Notes under the pieces: model-generated
What the model was told of the DNA's origin: nothing
The model's database searches: none
The model's input: the letters and a program-made list of their open reading frames with translations, nothing else
Program-made: the position numbers and the translations under genes
NCBI GenBank assembly: GCA_910589415.1
Contig: OU342639.1
Span: 17,740,268-17,804,267, forward strand
Direction: 5' to 3'
Length of the DNA stretch: 64,000 bases
Source of the DNA: Malachius bipustulatus
Lineage: Eukaryota > Arthropoda > Insecta > Coleoptera > Melyridae
In this document: positions 1 to 11,960 of the stretch, one piece after another
Layout: every line of letters begins with the position of its first letter
Position numbering within the stretch: the stretch's first letter is position 1

Positions 1-2819
1 ATGGAATGTAGAAGTTATAATAATTGTACCTACTGCTCCCGTGTGACATTATTAAATAATTTCTCGCCTAGCAAAAAAATGTACAGGGTGTTTTACCATC
101 AGACAGACATAGCTTTAGGGTAGGCGTAGTTTTTCAAGGCGTGAGTTAGGATCTGGTTTTGAACTTTTATGAGGCCCTTCGTTTCGATGTTACATGTATG
201 TTGCCGAAGGTTTAAATGAACAGTATCTTTTGAACAAATTGATGGAAGTTAATGAAAATGCCGAGCTATGATTGACCACTACCTTCATTCTACCTTCAAC
301 AAAATTTACGTTTTATCAAGTAAGCATAGAGAAACATTAATTAACTTATATATGCTTTAAATCGGTTCGTGTTTTTTTTTTAATGTATTCTATTGATCTC
401 ACGTTTTTTTTTACTCTAGAGGCTTAAGGTGCTTAGTAGAAGTTTCTTTCTTTCTCCTCCTATGTAAGCACCTAGTACATCATTCAACGAGAAGGAATGA
501 CTGCTATTACTCATGAGGATGGAGTGTGCGAATCCAGCTAAGGCGAGTGTCATAAATCATCATTATCACTTTAGTAGTTGTATAAAATACTTAGTATTAT
601 AGTAGTTGTGTATTAACTACTTTGCATTATTTGCATTCAAAAAATTGCAATGATTGAACACTTTTTTCTTAAAGCACTCGAGACCTTTTTTGCTACATTT
701 TTCTAGATTTTGAAAAATAATACCATATTTTGTAATTTCTTCAAAAAAAAAGTCAGATTACACTGTATGTTTCCCGAATACTTTTTTGCATGATAATAGT
801 TTCTGTACCTAATCTAATGCAGCACAACGTTTATTTATGTAGAGAACCTTTGGCAAGCGTTGGCGTATTAATTATTGTACGTCTGAAATGATTTGTCGGC
901 TACCTTGTAGAGCATGTGTAAGTATCGATTGAATAAAGGTAAGCTTGATCTAACCTTTTAGCTTTACAAGTTAAAGGTTGAGACCTTGGATCTATTGATA
1001 AATCAGTCGTAAGTCAGGAAAGAAAAATCTGTGCTTAGATTCGATTTGACCGAAACTACGATAACAGGCTTACGTTACAGCCCCAGAAAGTAAATACAAT
1101 TTTCAGGCTTTAGTAACTTGTGCCATTCAGTTCAGCACTCCCTTTATAGTTGTTAACTTGACATTTCTTTCCAATCGCTCTTAGGTTAGCGCCTAGTTTG
1201 TATCCTTTCACAGAACACACGAATTCGTCCGAGATATATCCTTTTATCACCAGTATAAACGTAGCAGTCGCTTCGCTTATGCAACTTCTCTTTTGATATC
1301 GAAATCGTTCAAAACACAAGCGGATTCTGAATTCCAGTCATCCAGCAGGATCATTTTATTTTTCCTCACAACTCTTATTGCTCTTATTGCTCTGAAGTGG
1401 AGCAAAAAAATCGTAAGATTTTTGAGATATCACCTGATTGAATTACATCTCGACCGCATACATTATTATCTGTCAGAGATTCCAAGACTAACTTATACTG
1501 AAAGAGTTTTGAATTAAATTTAAAACGATACTTTAAAAGCTTTCAACGACGTATACGAAAGAGTCAGTAGTTGCTCCTCGACTGACTCGATTCTTACGAT
1601 TCTCATCAGATCGAACCCATTACACATGAGAAGAGAAAGTGAAATCTCCAGAATAAGGATAATAGAGGACAATGCAAGGATTACTCAAACGAGACAGACT
1701 CGAATCTAGGAGTACATCTAGAATCTAGACAATCTCGGAAGCCGGAACCTCTTGGCGTGCATAAAACGAGAACACGCGATGAATCTATTCCCCATAGACG
1801 TCCTCGTAACAACCGCTATAATTATGAATTGTAAAAGTTCGAACATCCGCATAGGTATTGGATTTTGTACACGTCCTTAAACTTCTACAAACTGCTCTTG
1901 TGGTTTTATTTCAAATCCGGGAATATATCCTCGATACTTCAGACTATATCTACTCCGCAGTGCAAAAAGGTATCGAATATGATTTTGTCAAAATTGAGCT
2001 ACAAATATGTTACCGGGAAAATGTTAGTGAATTGGTTTTTTTAGTTGGAGTATAAGTATTATAGGAGTTTCCGTACTGCTGAGCAGTTGTGCAATTTCTT
2101 CCCGATTTGCATCATACTCCAGGTACATATAATGTATAGTATCGCCTTAGGTAACTGGGCCCCTCTCTTCGAGAACGTTCTACAATGTTTAAAAAAATAT
2201 TTATTTTTTTTACAACAGCGTCACGCAATACCTCTAATTATTTATTAATTGCCTTTTGAGGCATGCATAAATATTTCTGCAATTGAGGTCAATTTATAAT
2301 TTCTTTGTATTTTCAGATTTATCTGACAATATAGGGACTGTGCAGCGCGCCAAGTAGCGCCACCACAGCAACACAGTACCAGTGGAAACATTTCGACCAT
2401 TATTCGACCATTATAAACATCTATCCGAAAATAATAATCGTCCGCCTAGGGCAGCGGTGGGCAAAAGACGGCTGCCCATATTCAAGATAATTATTTTATT
2501 TCATTTTTCATTGTCTATTAAAATGATAAAATTTACAAGTTGAAATAAATTTATAAATAGTATAAATGATGAAATAGATGATATCATCATCGTACGCTTA
2601 ATGCGTTGCCCGAAAAACACGCATATTTTGAGTTAGGTAGTGTTTTCACCTTTTGAGTGTACACTATAATTCCATTTAAGTACATTTAAGTCCATATACA
2701 GCGCGCTCCGAAGAAATAGGTAAGTAAAATAAGTGTGGCTGGCTAAGTACATAAGTAGATGCAGGAAAAAGAGAAGGCGAAGAAGAAGAAGAAGACTATC
2801 TTCTAATTTTTTTTTATTA
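1..2819. other. No gene recognised
   Basis: AT-rich sequence with many stops in all frames. Short open frames at 1110-1517 and 1858-2248 show no recognisable domain. A hAT-like terminus word, CAGCGGTGGGCAAA, lies at 2452-2465, but no inverted partner was found nearby. Poly-T tracts lie near 370 and 405. Nothing else supportable was seen. Confidence 0.5.
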
Positions 2820-3800
2820 TACAGGGTGCACCATGTATCCTTCTCTATATTGCTATCTCCTAACGCTAACAGATACAGGGTCGGTTAAACAAATTCAAAG
2901 GAGCGCAATTTTGTGGCCATCTCGATTCCGTCGAGACATACAAGATATCTGTGACCGTTCCTGAAATATCCTGAAAAAACTGAAAAATCGAGATTTCTTT
3001 TTTTTCCATATCTTTTTTATTATTTGAGATTAATGAATAATTTTTTGTGGGCTTACATAAGTCGGAAAGAGCTACCCATCTGACATTTCGAAAATTTTCA
3101 AAGCCGACTAGATCCCAGAATTTTCATAGTCAACTTTCGTTTTTCTTATGGCCACCATAGTGTTTTTTTATGTTGTTCGGTATAAAAAAAAATCATAAAA
3201 ACTAAAAATTGTTAAACTTCAAAAAATAAATAAAAAAAAAGACACATTTTTAGACCGAATTTCATAGATAAATTAAAAAACCATAAGGCAAGCACTATTT
3301 CGGCGTATTTTACAAATGTTGACGTTTTTCGACGATTTTTTATTAGGTTTTTCTTTGAAATATTAAGAATAAAAATTTTAAAATTTTTTTTTAAGTTTAT
3401 TAATTTTTGGTTTCCATTATTTTTTTCATATCAAACGACATGAAAAAATAATATGGCGGCCATAAGAAAAACGAAAGTTGACTGTGAAAACTCTTGGATC
3501 TAGTAGGCCTTGAAAATTTTTGAAATGTCAGATGGATAGCTCTTAACGGCTTATGTAAGTCTACAAAAAAATATTTATTAATTCCCAATAATAAAAAAGA
3601 TATGAGGAAAATAAGAAATCTCGATTTTTCAGTTTTTTCAGGATATTTCAGGAACGGTCACATATATCTTGCATGTTTTGACGAATTCGAGATGGCCACA
3701 AAACTGCGCATCTTTTCTCTAATTTAACCGACCCTGTTTCTCTTAGCGTTCAGGAGATAGCAATATAGAGAAGGATACATGATACATGGTGCACCCTGTA
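2820..3800. mobile_element. Fold-back MITE, TACAGGGTGCACCATG ends
   Basis: The left end TACAGGGTGCACCATG is matched by its reverse complement ending at 3800. The arms stay recognisable for about 400 bp each (2820 to about 3235, and about 3395 to 3800) around an AT-rich centre. TA dinucleotides flank both ends (2818-2819 and 3801-3802), as expected for a Tc1/mariner-type target duplication. No transposase is present, so it is non-autonomous. Part of each arm (around 2930-3000 and 3600-3690) is shared with the elements at 3972, 29501 and 33605, so these form a related group. Confidence 0.85.
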
Positions 3801-3971
3801 TAGAAAAAAACGATAATTCAATGGAATTCTTAATAATTCCATATGATTCCGTATAATTACACAAAATTCTTCAGAATGCCATGAAATTTAATTTTCCATA
3901 TTGGTTGATTATTCTTTGAAACTCTCCTTGAAATTTCGCTAATGATATGCCTAATATTTGCTTAATATTCA

Positions 3972-4340
3972 GGCTGCTCCTTTTTTCAGCGTTCACTATG
4001 GGCAGCTCGTAAATGCTATGAGATACAGAAATTATTGCAATTTAGAAAAGACGCGCCATTTAGTGGTTAACTAGAATCCTCGAAGACATAAAAGCCATCT
4101 ATGACCGTTTCTGAAATATCCTGAAAAAAACTGAAAAACTTCAATTTTTAATTTTCTCAGTAACTCGTTTATTATTTTTTGTCAATAACTCCTTTATTAC
4201 TTGATGTTTCAATTTGAAAATTAATTTATTGATATTGCTTGATAGTCTGCATTTATTGGTGTCCATTAATTGTTTTTACGCCTACTAGTTCCGAAGATAT
4301 GATCAACTTTTTATATCTTTCGTTTTCCCTATGAACAATG
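3972..4340. repeat. Diverged single arm of fold-back MITE family
   Basis: The sequence resembles the left arm of the element at 29501-31861: a TTTTTTCAGCGTTCACTATG start, then a block ending CTGAAATATCCTGAAAAA near 4110-4130. No opposite arm follows, so this is a half copy or one whose other arm was lost. The right boundary is uncertain. Confidence 0.55.
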
Positions 4341-4832
4341 TTTTTCTTTGAAAAAGTACATAAAATTATTCTGTGTGCAACGGTAAAGCCAATTATTTAT
4401 ACAGGGTGATTCAGACCACCCGTACACCCCTTTTTTCTCGAAAACGGCGCATGGGATTTTTTTGGTAGATAAGCCTCTTTACTAAATCGAGACCAAGGAA
4501 TTGAATGATGATACTTACGAGCTGCGGAATTTCCGGGAAATCGGAAAATTTGCTACCAACTTTGAAATTTTAAATGTAGCTCTAGATCAAATTGGCCATA
4601 TTTGCGAAGGTCTTTGGAAAAGAAACAACTTTTGTAAAAAACATTTTTTCCTATCAATTTTCCATTGCTGAGATAAGACAAACTGAAATTTCATACAGTC
4701 TATACAGGCATTTTATACAAATTTCCGAACGCACCCCAAAAATCAGTTCCACAGATAACAGGTAACAATTTTTTATGGATTTGTCATTTTTGACAGTTGC
4801 AACTTTAAATTGAACATGTATTAATAAGACTT

Positions 4833-7592
4833 CCCAACTAACAATTTTATATTTTATAAATGCTGTAAGAATGTTAATAAAACAAAATTTATAAAACAGC
4901 TTTATTCCTGAGAACATTTCTAAAACGTCTATACAGCAGTTATAAACGCAAATTGGGCGCAGGTTTATAAAACATATTGGCTTTTTAACTTGTTCTATAA
5001 GGTCAGCGTAGCACTAATATCGGATAGTTATGTAAACGTCTACTCAAGCCTTAAGAAACAAAGTCAAACATCTTTATAAAACTGTTTTATAAAGGTTATA
5101 CCTATTACCACTATGAAATGGTTATAAAATAAAGAGAACATTTTCAAGCAACAGTTTTATAACTTACTTCCAAGTTACATATTTGTTTTATTAGTGTGAT
5201 GGATCACTGCAAGCATAAAATATATTTGTTTCATAGGTGCTAAACAATTCCTTTACTATGAGGTAGAGTGTATAATATATCCTTAAAGAAACTAAAATGC
5301 TACGACTGGGTATTTTAATGAAAAGGGGATGTTGTATAGCTACTCACTTTCGTACTTACAAGTCAAATTATCGTGGCTCCTAAGATCTCCTAAAAGTCAA
5401 TTTTACTTGCGAAGTAAATTTTATTGTGAAATATATAGTATATATGTGGTAATATTTCAATATGTAGAAATATTAAAATTTATAAAAAAATTCAAAAAAA
5501 AAAAAAATTCATGATAATATAATAATAGGTACGTGTAAACTTTTTTTTTAAGAATATACTTCAACTGATATGTTTTTTATTGTTAAAGGTGGTAACTACT
5601 GACTCAAAATTACACATAATTCAACAATGGCGCCTGTTCATAGGTGCTTAATTCTGTATCCAATATGGCTGGTACCTAATAAAACAATTTTGTATCTAAA
5701 GTCGACCTTATATGGCAAGAAAGCAGAATTAGTGACTTTTATAAAACAATATAGTTACGACATTCAACATATCCAAAATACAGGACCGTATTCGATGTTT
5801 ATCAAACAATAATAATGATACCTATTATGTATGTTATTATTATTATTTTTAAATTACCCAACAGAAACATAGAATTTCCAGTTACAGCGACCAGTTAAAG
5901 TACAATTGAAATCCAAATAAATAGCACAATACACAAAAACAGTATTATATTATACATCAGGTTGTTGATGAATAGTACCGGTCGTACTTGGGAAGTACCG
6001 GCGTTCATACTACTTGAAGTGCCATTGCAGTAAAATGTTTATCATTAAAATTATAATATTACTTTAAATATAATATTATAATAATTAAATGCTGTTAAGG
6101 AATTTATAAAAAATTATTCGATTATTATTAACTGTGTAAATTTCATTTCTATTTGCTCACGCGATATTAAGCGACACTAGAGAAGAACGGCAACTTTGAA
6201 CTGCAAAATATGAGTAAAATCGCGTATTTAAATATCCCACCATAGAAAAATAATAATACGGTTCTGCAATTGCCCTCTCCATAAGATGCTGTGTTCAAAA
6301 TACGTTGTTGTGCATAATACAGTTGGTATGCAAGTCTTACCGAACAAATTTGTTGTATAACATTGGCTTGTATGACAGTTACAGAACAAATCTGTTTTAT
6401 AACACTGAACTGGAGACAAGTACAGAATACATTATTTGTTTTATAATCCTGTTCTCGATGACCATTAGAAAATATAAGGCACACAGGTTGCCAGTTAAGT
6501 AATATACAGAAGAAATCTGTTTTATAACACTGAACTACGTGACAATTACAGAACAAATTTGTTTTATAAGCCTGTTCTTGGTGACCATTTAAGAATTATG
6601 ATATTTGCAAAATTGATTTTAGTTTTATAACAGTAATGTTTCAGCAGTTATAAAACAGATTTGTTTTATTATGATGTGAAAGTATATCTTTAGAGAACAA
6701 TTTTATTCGCTTCTGAATCTGATAGGTAGTTGAATATATAATTCTTCGGTGCATTCTAACTTTACAAGCCAGTCATTATTTGCTAAACTACTCGCTTCTG
6801 TTTCGTTTTCTGTCCTGAGACTAGACCAGTTGTTATTGAGTACAAAATGTCCTTCGCTTACAACCATTTCATTGATTTTTCCAACAATTTTGTTTGTCTG
6901 TAAGCCTGAATGATCATCAGAGACAGCAGGAACCCTTTCGCCACTGCGTTTTATTTTTTTCCAGCGACTAAAATATCCGACATTTTATTTGATTTTTGTA
7001 AGAATAAGCACCCTTGATCTTTTGAACAGGCACACATATATTAGACTTTTATTTATTTATTATTTTTTTATAAGTAGTTATCCTTTACAGGGTTATTTTA
7101 TTTCATAACAGTTTTATTATTATTTCCTTTTTGCAGGTTCTTTAGTTGGTATATAACAGTAATATTTCGGCTTCTATTATGACAAATTTGCTGCGATAAC
7201 AAAATTGCATTGTAAGATCACTTATATAACAGTTTCATAAGAACACAACGTCAATTCTATAAAGCAATTATGTAACCGAGCTTTCATATGTTTTATAACA
7301 CTGCTAAATAACTCCTATAAATCAGTTTCGTTTTATAATAATTTATATCCTATAATGATAGTCGCATAAACGTTTATAAAACAGTTTTATATTTATTTTA
7401 TAAGGTGTTTTATAATTTAGCACTAAGAACGTTCTAAACATTGTCTAAGAAAACAATTTTGTTCCCAAGAGCAAAATGATTTCCCTCACAGCTTAAATAC
7501 AACAAAATTATATTCTTGAAACCGCAATATAATAATTATAAAACAAATCAGTTCTTTTATGAATATTTTATACAGCAAAATTGTTAGTTGGG
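4833..7592. mobile_element. Non-autonomous inverted-repeat element rich in TTTTATAA words
   Basis: Terminal inverted repeats CCCAACTAACAATTTT (4833) and its reverse complement (ending 7592) bound a region foreign to the mariner around it. The interior is packed with variants of TGTTTTATAA and TTATAAAACA on both strands, mostly near the two ends and around 6340-6700. No target duplication longer than TT is evident. Open frames on the minus strand near 6167-6556 are translations of the repeated word and show no domain. No transposase is seen, so it must be moved in trans if mobile. The superfamily is unknown to me. Confidence 0.75.
6335..6600. repeat. Imperfect repeats of ACAGAACAAATYTGTTTTATAA
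   Basis: About five copies of a unit carrying the self-complementary core AACAAATTTGTT followed by TTATAA occur at roughly 6340, 6380, 6425, 6505 and 6545. Spacers between them include shared pieces such as ACACTGAACT and CCTGTTCT..TGACCATT. They lie inside the nested element at 4833-7592. Such repeats could be protein-binding sites, but that is inference. Confidence 0.6.
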
Positions 7593-7711
7593 TTGTTATT
7601 ATAAGAGTTAAAATTTTAGAAGAACATCAGAATCACTTTAATATTTAATTAATAAACATAATCATAAGTTGCCTCAATAAATAAATTAACAATTAGGCAA
7701 GATGTGATATT

Positions 7712-8821
7712 TTATTCAAAGTGTCGTCCACCATTGTGAATACACATTTCTGCCCTTCGTATAACACTCTTTGTTGCTCTTGAAATTTCCTCTGGGGCAA
7801 TTGAATTACATGCATTTCGAATGCGTTGCTTCATGTCATTTCTGCTGATTGGACGCTCTTGATAAACTAAGTCCTTAATCCTACCCCATAAATAGAAATC
7901 CAGCGGTGTCAAATCTGGCGACCGCGGAGGCCAAGATATTTGACCGGATCTTCCTATCCATCTGTGAGGAAAAAACGTGTTAAGAGTATCCCTAACAAGC
8001 AAAGAATAATGAGCAGGGCAACCGTCTTGTTGTAACCACATTGTTACCCTTGTAGCCAACGGGATATCTTCGAGCAATTCTGGCAAGTGATTCCGTAAAA
8101 ATTCATTGTACAGGTTGCCACTTAACTGTTCATCAAAAAAATAGGGACCAATGATTTGAGCACCAATAATACCGCACCAAGTGTTGAGGCTCCACACATG
8201 TTGGTGGTCAACTGTTCGTAACCAATGCGGATTCTCCTCTGACCAATAATGTGCATTGTGAATGTTCACATTGCCACTACTTTTGAAAGTTGCTTCATCT
8301 GTCCACAAGATTTTCTTATGGAAGTCATGATTCTGACGACGATACCAGTTGCAAAATACGAGACGTTTTCTAAAATCGTCATTTGTTAGTTCTTGATGAA
8401 GGTTTATGTGGTATGGATGCAGACCATTGTTGTGCAAAATTCTCCACACAGTCGACTGTGACACACCGGAATCTGCTGAAATTCTTCGAGTGGAATCATG
8501 AGGATTGACAATAACAGCAGCCACAATATCAGGTGCTACTTCATCCATAATTGGTCGCCTTATTACAGCATTTCTGTTGTGGTTTGGCTGAATTTTACCT
8601 GTTATGCGAATGCGAGTGGCCAAACGCTTAAAAACCAAACAAGAATGATGTGTGCGATTAGGATACCGCTGAGCATACAATCTCTGAGCTGCTGAATAAT
8701 TCTGATGACATTCACCCAGTACCATCAACATTTCAAAAGCTTCTTCGTTTGTGTACGCCATATTCACGAAACTAATCTTTTTATTACTTAAATATTCGAC
8801 TTTTAAATTCAAACTATGCAT
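7712..8821 (-). CDS. Tc1/mariner-superfamily transposase, DD41D type
   Basis: This predicts a cut-and-paste DNA transposase that would bind the arms of the surrounding element and cut and join DNA at TA sites in the nucleus. The open frame is 369 residues. Met21 (giving 349 residues, 7712-8761) is a likelier start because the helix-turn-helix region begins directly after it. Residues about 26-80 resemble the DUF4817-like HTH found on many insect mariner proteins (SAAQRLYAQRYPNR). A second helical region spans about 95-140. The catalytic triad is visible: Asp175 (WTDEATF), Asp266 (QQDGCPAHY) and Asp308 (SPDLTPLDFYLWG), with 41 residues between the last two. There are no internal stops or frameshifts, so the enzyme could be active. 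The C-terminus ends near MCIHNGGRHFE, as in the related broken copy at 17939-18840. Confidence 0.88.
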   Translation of the reverse strand: MHSLNLKVEYLSNKKISFVNMAYTNEEAFEMLMVLGECHQNYSAAQRLYAQRYPNRTHHSCLVFKRLATRIRITGKIQPNHNRNAVIRRPIMDEVAPDIVAAVIVNPHDSTRRISADSGVSQSTVWRILHNNGLHPYHINLHQELTNDDFRKRLVFCNWYRRQNHDFHKKILWTDEATFKSSGNVNIHNAHYWSEENPHWLRTVDHQHVWSLNTWCGIIGAQIIGPYFFDEQLSGNLYNEFLRNHLPELLEDIPLATRVTMWLQQDGCPAHYSLLVRDTLNTFFPHRWIGRSGQISWPPRSPDLTPLDFYLWGRIKDLVYQERPISRNDMKQRIRNACNSIAPEEISRATKSVIRRAEMCIHNGGRHFE

Positions 8822-9264
8822 TTTAAAGACGCTACTGTCAAAAATGATACAACTGTCAAAAATGATGCAACTGTCAAAAGTGTCAAGCCATGAAAAATGG
8901 TTGTCTGTTATCTGTGGAACTGATTTTTGGGGTGCGTTCGGAAATTTGTATAAAATGCCTGTAGACTGTATGAAATTTCAGTTTGTCATATCTCAGCAAT
9001 GGAAAGTTGATAGGAAAAAATGTTTTCTACAAAAGTTGTTTCTTTTCCAAAGACCTTCGCAAATATGGCCAATTTGATCTAGAGTTACATTTAAAATTTC
9101 AAAGTTGGTAGCAAATTTTCCGATTTCCCGGAAATTCCGCAGCTCGTAAGTATCATAATTCAATTTCTTGGTCTCGATTTAGTAAAGAGGTTTATCTACC
9201 AAAAAAATCCCATGCGCCGTTTTCGAGAAAAAAGGGGTGTACGGGTGGTCTGAATCACCCTGTA

Positions 9265-9966
9265 TAGTACACTTCTGCGAATAAAATATAAAAAGCGTAC
9301 CTATTTTATTTTCTATAAAATTTCTTCATGATATATTCAGTAATCCGCACACATTTGGAGTAATGATATATTCCCTAATCCGCACATATCGCTACTCCTA
9401 ATAATCGTGGTGCCTAATATGCAATGCATGTGGCAGATTAGCGGGACTCTACTGTAGTTTCAAAAATTCTACCTCTTTAAGCACCTCGACAACACTGTTG
9501 GTTCCAATAAATCGTCAGCAATAATTCCTACTCACACACGTTCATATTAAAACGATGCTGAAAAAAAAAACTGTACTAAAATTCTCCCGTACTGTTGTAT
9601 ATAGTACAATACGATCGACGCCATGGAACACAAATTTTTCAAACCCATTGTGTGCTGCGTTTCACACCGCGAAAACATGACCGTGCTCTGAATAATATTT
9701 GATTTTGTCCAATGAATTAACCCGTTTCAGGACTTCATAGGGTACTGCGATTGAGACATAATATTACAGTATCTATTATAACTAAATCAGTATGCCTGAA
9801 GGTAAATTTACATTTTCGAATCCAGAGGAAAATCGTGACAATGACTTTTCTAGTATTATCTAAACAATTGCAAATATTTGATTATAAATATCCTGCAAGC
9901 CGATTTCCTAAAAAAATTTTATATTTCAAATAAGAAGCTTGAAGTAGCCAAAAAACAGATAATTAC
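9265..9966. other. No gene recognised
   Basis: Unique-looking AT-rich sequence between the mariner end and a candidate exon. Short open frames on the plus strand (9751-9933) show no domain. Confidence 0.4.
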
Positions 9967-10052
9967 CTTTCCTTGTAATTTTCGTCCCTTTACAGATTTA
10001 CCAGCGTTTAAAAGAAGGTCAAAGGGCGCGTCTCGCGATTTACAATGCAGTA
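9967..10052 (-). CDS. Candidate internal exon, unknown protein
   Basis: On the minus strand an 86-nt segment is preceded by an AG acceptor (TTATACAG at 10060-10053) and followed by a GTAATT donor (9966-9961). In phase 2 it reads 28 open codons with a coding-like composition, including SRDAPFDLLLNAGK and VKGRKLQGK, and ends on a codon boundary. Local GC is higher than the surroundings. The acceptor has a weak pyrimidine tract and I do not recognise the protein. No companion exons were found in the window. It may be a host exon, a relic, or chance. Confidence 0.25.
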
Positions 10053-11824
10053 CTGTATAAATTACAAGAGTCCTGCTATTCATTAAACAGTCTTTTTGAA
10101 AGGTAAAAAATACGTGCGTCTCTACTACGGACTTCTTGTTTTGATTTAGTCCAGCTTCAGCACCCTCCACCTGGAAACGTTCTCTGTCAATACAAACAGT
10201 AATTTTAAATGTAAAATATAATGCTTTAAGTAAATAATAAAAAAAACAATATTCGGGTAACAACATCCTGTTGCTATTATTTCTTTCGGCGGGACACTTG
10301 AGATTCTCGATACCTACCTTCATTTTTAAAGGGATTAAAGGGTATCTTTTGTACACAGTGAATCATTCTTGGAGTGGGTGTATAATGCCAAAGTAAACAG
10401 AGTTCCTGATTACCCAAAATTCCAGATAAACTCGCGACACACACACACACACACAGCCAGTTCTGAATTTCCGGTTTCGTTCGCTATGCGAGCACGCATG
10501 GAATACGATGAAAGGATTCTCGATTATATCTCTGCTCCCTAGTAATTTATCAAAGCTCTAGGTCCAGGTCCGGCAGCTCAAAAAGAATCTATCGATTGCT
10601 TGACGTAATTGCCAATTTCCAGACTTAAAAAACAGTTAAACAATTAAGCGCCAAGCGATTGGTCTTAAAAATGGAAAGCTTTGTTTGTTTTAAGCTTGTC
10701 TCATCTGCTCATGTTCTTTGTTTATTTCAGTTTACTGGGACTTCGTTTGGTAAGCTGCAAGCTTTAGTAAGCAGTAGGCAGCTATAAGTAGGTAGTCGAT
10801 CTTGGTAATATAATAAAAGGAACTAAATCACAAACCATTAACCTGCCCGATTTTACTCACCCTAAGAGAGTATTTCAAGTGTGATAAAAGGCTGTTAATA
10901 TTCATCTGTTTAAATATCAGCATGTTGAGAAGCGCTGCATGTGGAAAGCAAACCACGTTCTGGTGAAAGTATTTTTAATTCCAAGTTACCAGGCATTTTA
11001 TGATGCAAAAGACGAGGAAGAAGTAAAACATAAAAACTTCCTCAACTTTATCCATTATTCTAAATAAAAATAAACCTGCATTCGTGAATATTGCAATAGA
11101 AACTTTCTTGAAAATTCTTACAAAGAAACAATTTTTTTTTAATTAGACGGGCGCATCTTTAAAAAAATACTGGAAGAAAGTAAAAGTTTATTCGAAACAC
11201 CCAATATCTCAAGACAGCATTTTAAAATATATTTGAATCACTTGTAATTCAAGAAAACGCCAATTCTCAAAAATAAATGTTTCGAATTCTAAGAGGATTG
11301 GTGTCCGGAGCAATTTTACATATGAGAAACATCTGTAATATAATTCAATTTAATTCTTATTTATTTTCTCTACGACTATTGAATAAAACGTTCATTAGGT
11401 TGCTGATTTCAGTTTAATAATTCCTAATGTGCATTATTCATATTGTGTGGAAATGAATAATTGACTGAGGGGTTAACTCATCTCGGCAGTGTCGACGATT
11501 TGCACCGAGTTATTGGTCAGCTCTCATCAGGCTTAAAACCGCTCCCTCATAAATGCATTTATGATAATATGATAACGTCATCGCGACGGGTAATCAGCAA
11601 GTGTCAACGGTACAGTGCCAAAAGTGACACGATAATTTCATCCTATTGTAACTTGTCACTATGTGGCAATAGCTTATGCAATAACAAAATAAATACTCAA
11701 TGAATATAACGACAGTGATCAAAATAATGAATTGGTGTGAACACCGCGAGATATATCAGAAGTTTTCAAAGCAACAAGTTATAAATTTATTAATTAAGGG
11801 AAACATGAAAAAGGTGAAATTATT
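10053..11824. other. No gene recognised; short AC microsatellite
   Basis: The sequence holds an (AC)9 tract at 10437-10454 and otherwise AT-rich non-coding DNA. The open frame at 11461-11703 has no recognisable domain. Confidence 0.4.
10437..10454. repeat. (AC)n microsatellite
   Basis: Nine consecutive AC dinucleotides, interrupted after 10454 by AG. Confidence 0.9.
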
Positions 11825-11960
11825 CTTTTTTTTTATTTAAATTGCACATCCACTGCAAGGAAACCCCTATGACGCTCTGAGAGCGGTGCATGAACAGACA
11901 TGTCGATTCACGTTGTCTTTGAATCGTTGCGGGTTGTATTAATCACGAAACACCCGGTTT
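11825..11960 (-). mobile_element. LINE 3' end fragment
   Basis: A T tract (11825-11834, poly(A) of the minus strand) is followed by sequence closely matching the 3' terminus of the LINE at 16316-17104, including CCCTATGACGCTCT and CGATTCACGTTG. Similarity fades near 11960. It is a severely 5'-truncated copy of the same family. Confidence 0.7.

Larger units (their letters stand above)
4400..9264 (-). mobile_element. Tc1/mariner-type transposon, DD41D class, with nested insertion
   Basis: The ends TACAGGGTGATTCAGACC (4400) and its reverse complement (ending 9264) begin near-identical inverted arms of about 400 bp (4400 to about 4802, and about 8866 to 9264). TA flanks both ends (4398-4399 and 9265-9266). 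The transposase gene runs on the minus strand between the arms. A separate 2.76-kb element (4833-7592) splits the region between the transposase stop codon and the left arm. Without it the transposon would be about 2.1 kb. The arms differ by only scattered substitutions and the transposase is open, which suggests a fairly recent arrival. DD41D mariners are known from insects (rosa group); the exact family assignment is inference. Confidence 0.88.

Noticed and set aside
480..570. SINE/LINE tail-like sequence with ATCATCATTATCA
   Set aside because: The ATC-rich tail is suggestive but there is no body homology or target duplication to define an element.
2452..2465. hAT transposon terminus CAGCGGTGGGCAAA
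   Set aside because: No inverted partner and no 8-bp duplication found; the word alone is too short.
6167..6556. 129-residue minus-strand ORF
   Set aside because: It is a read-through of the repeated GTTTTATAA words inside the 4833-7592 element; the peptide is repetitive and has no domain.
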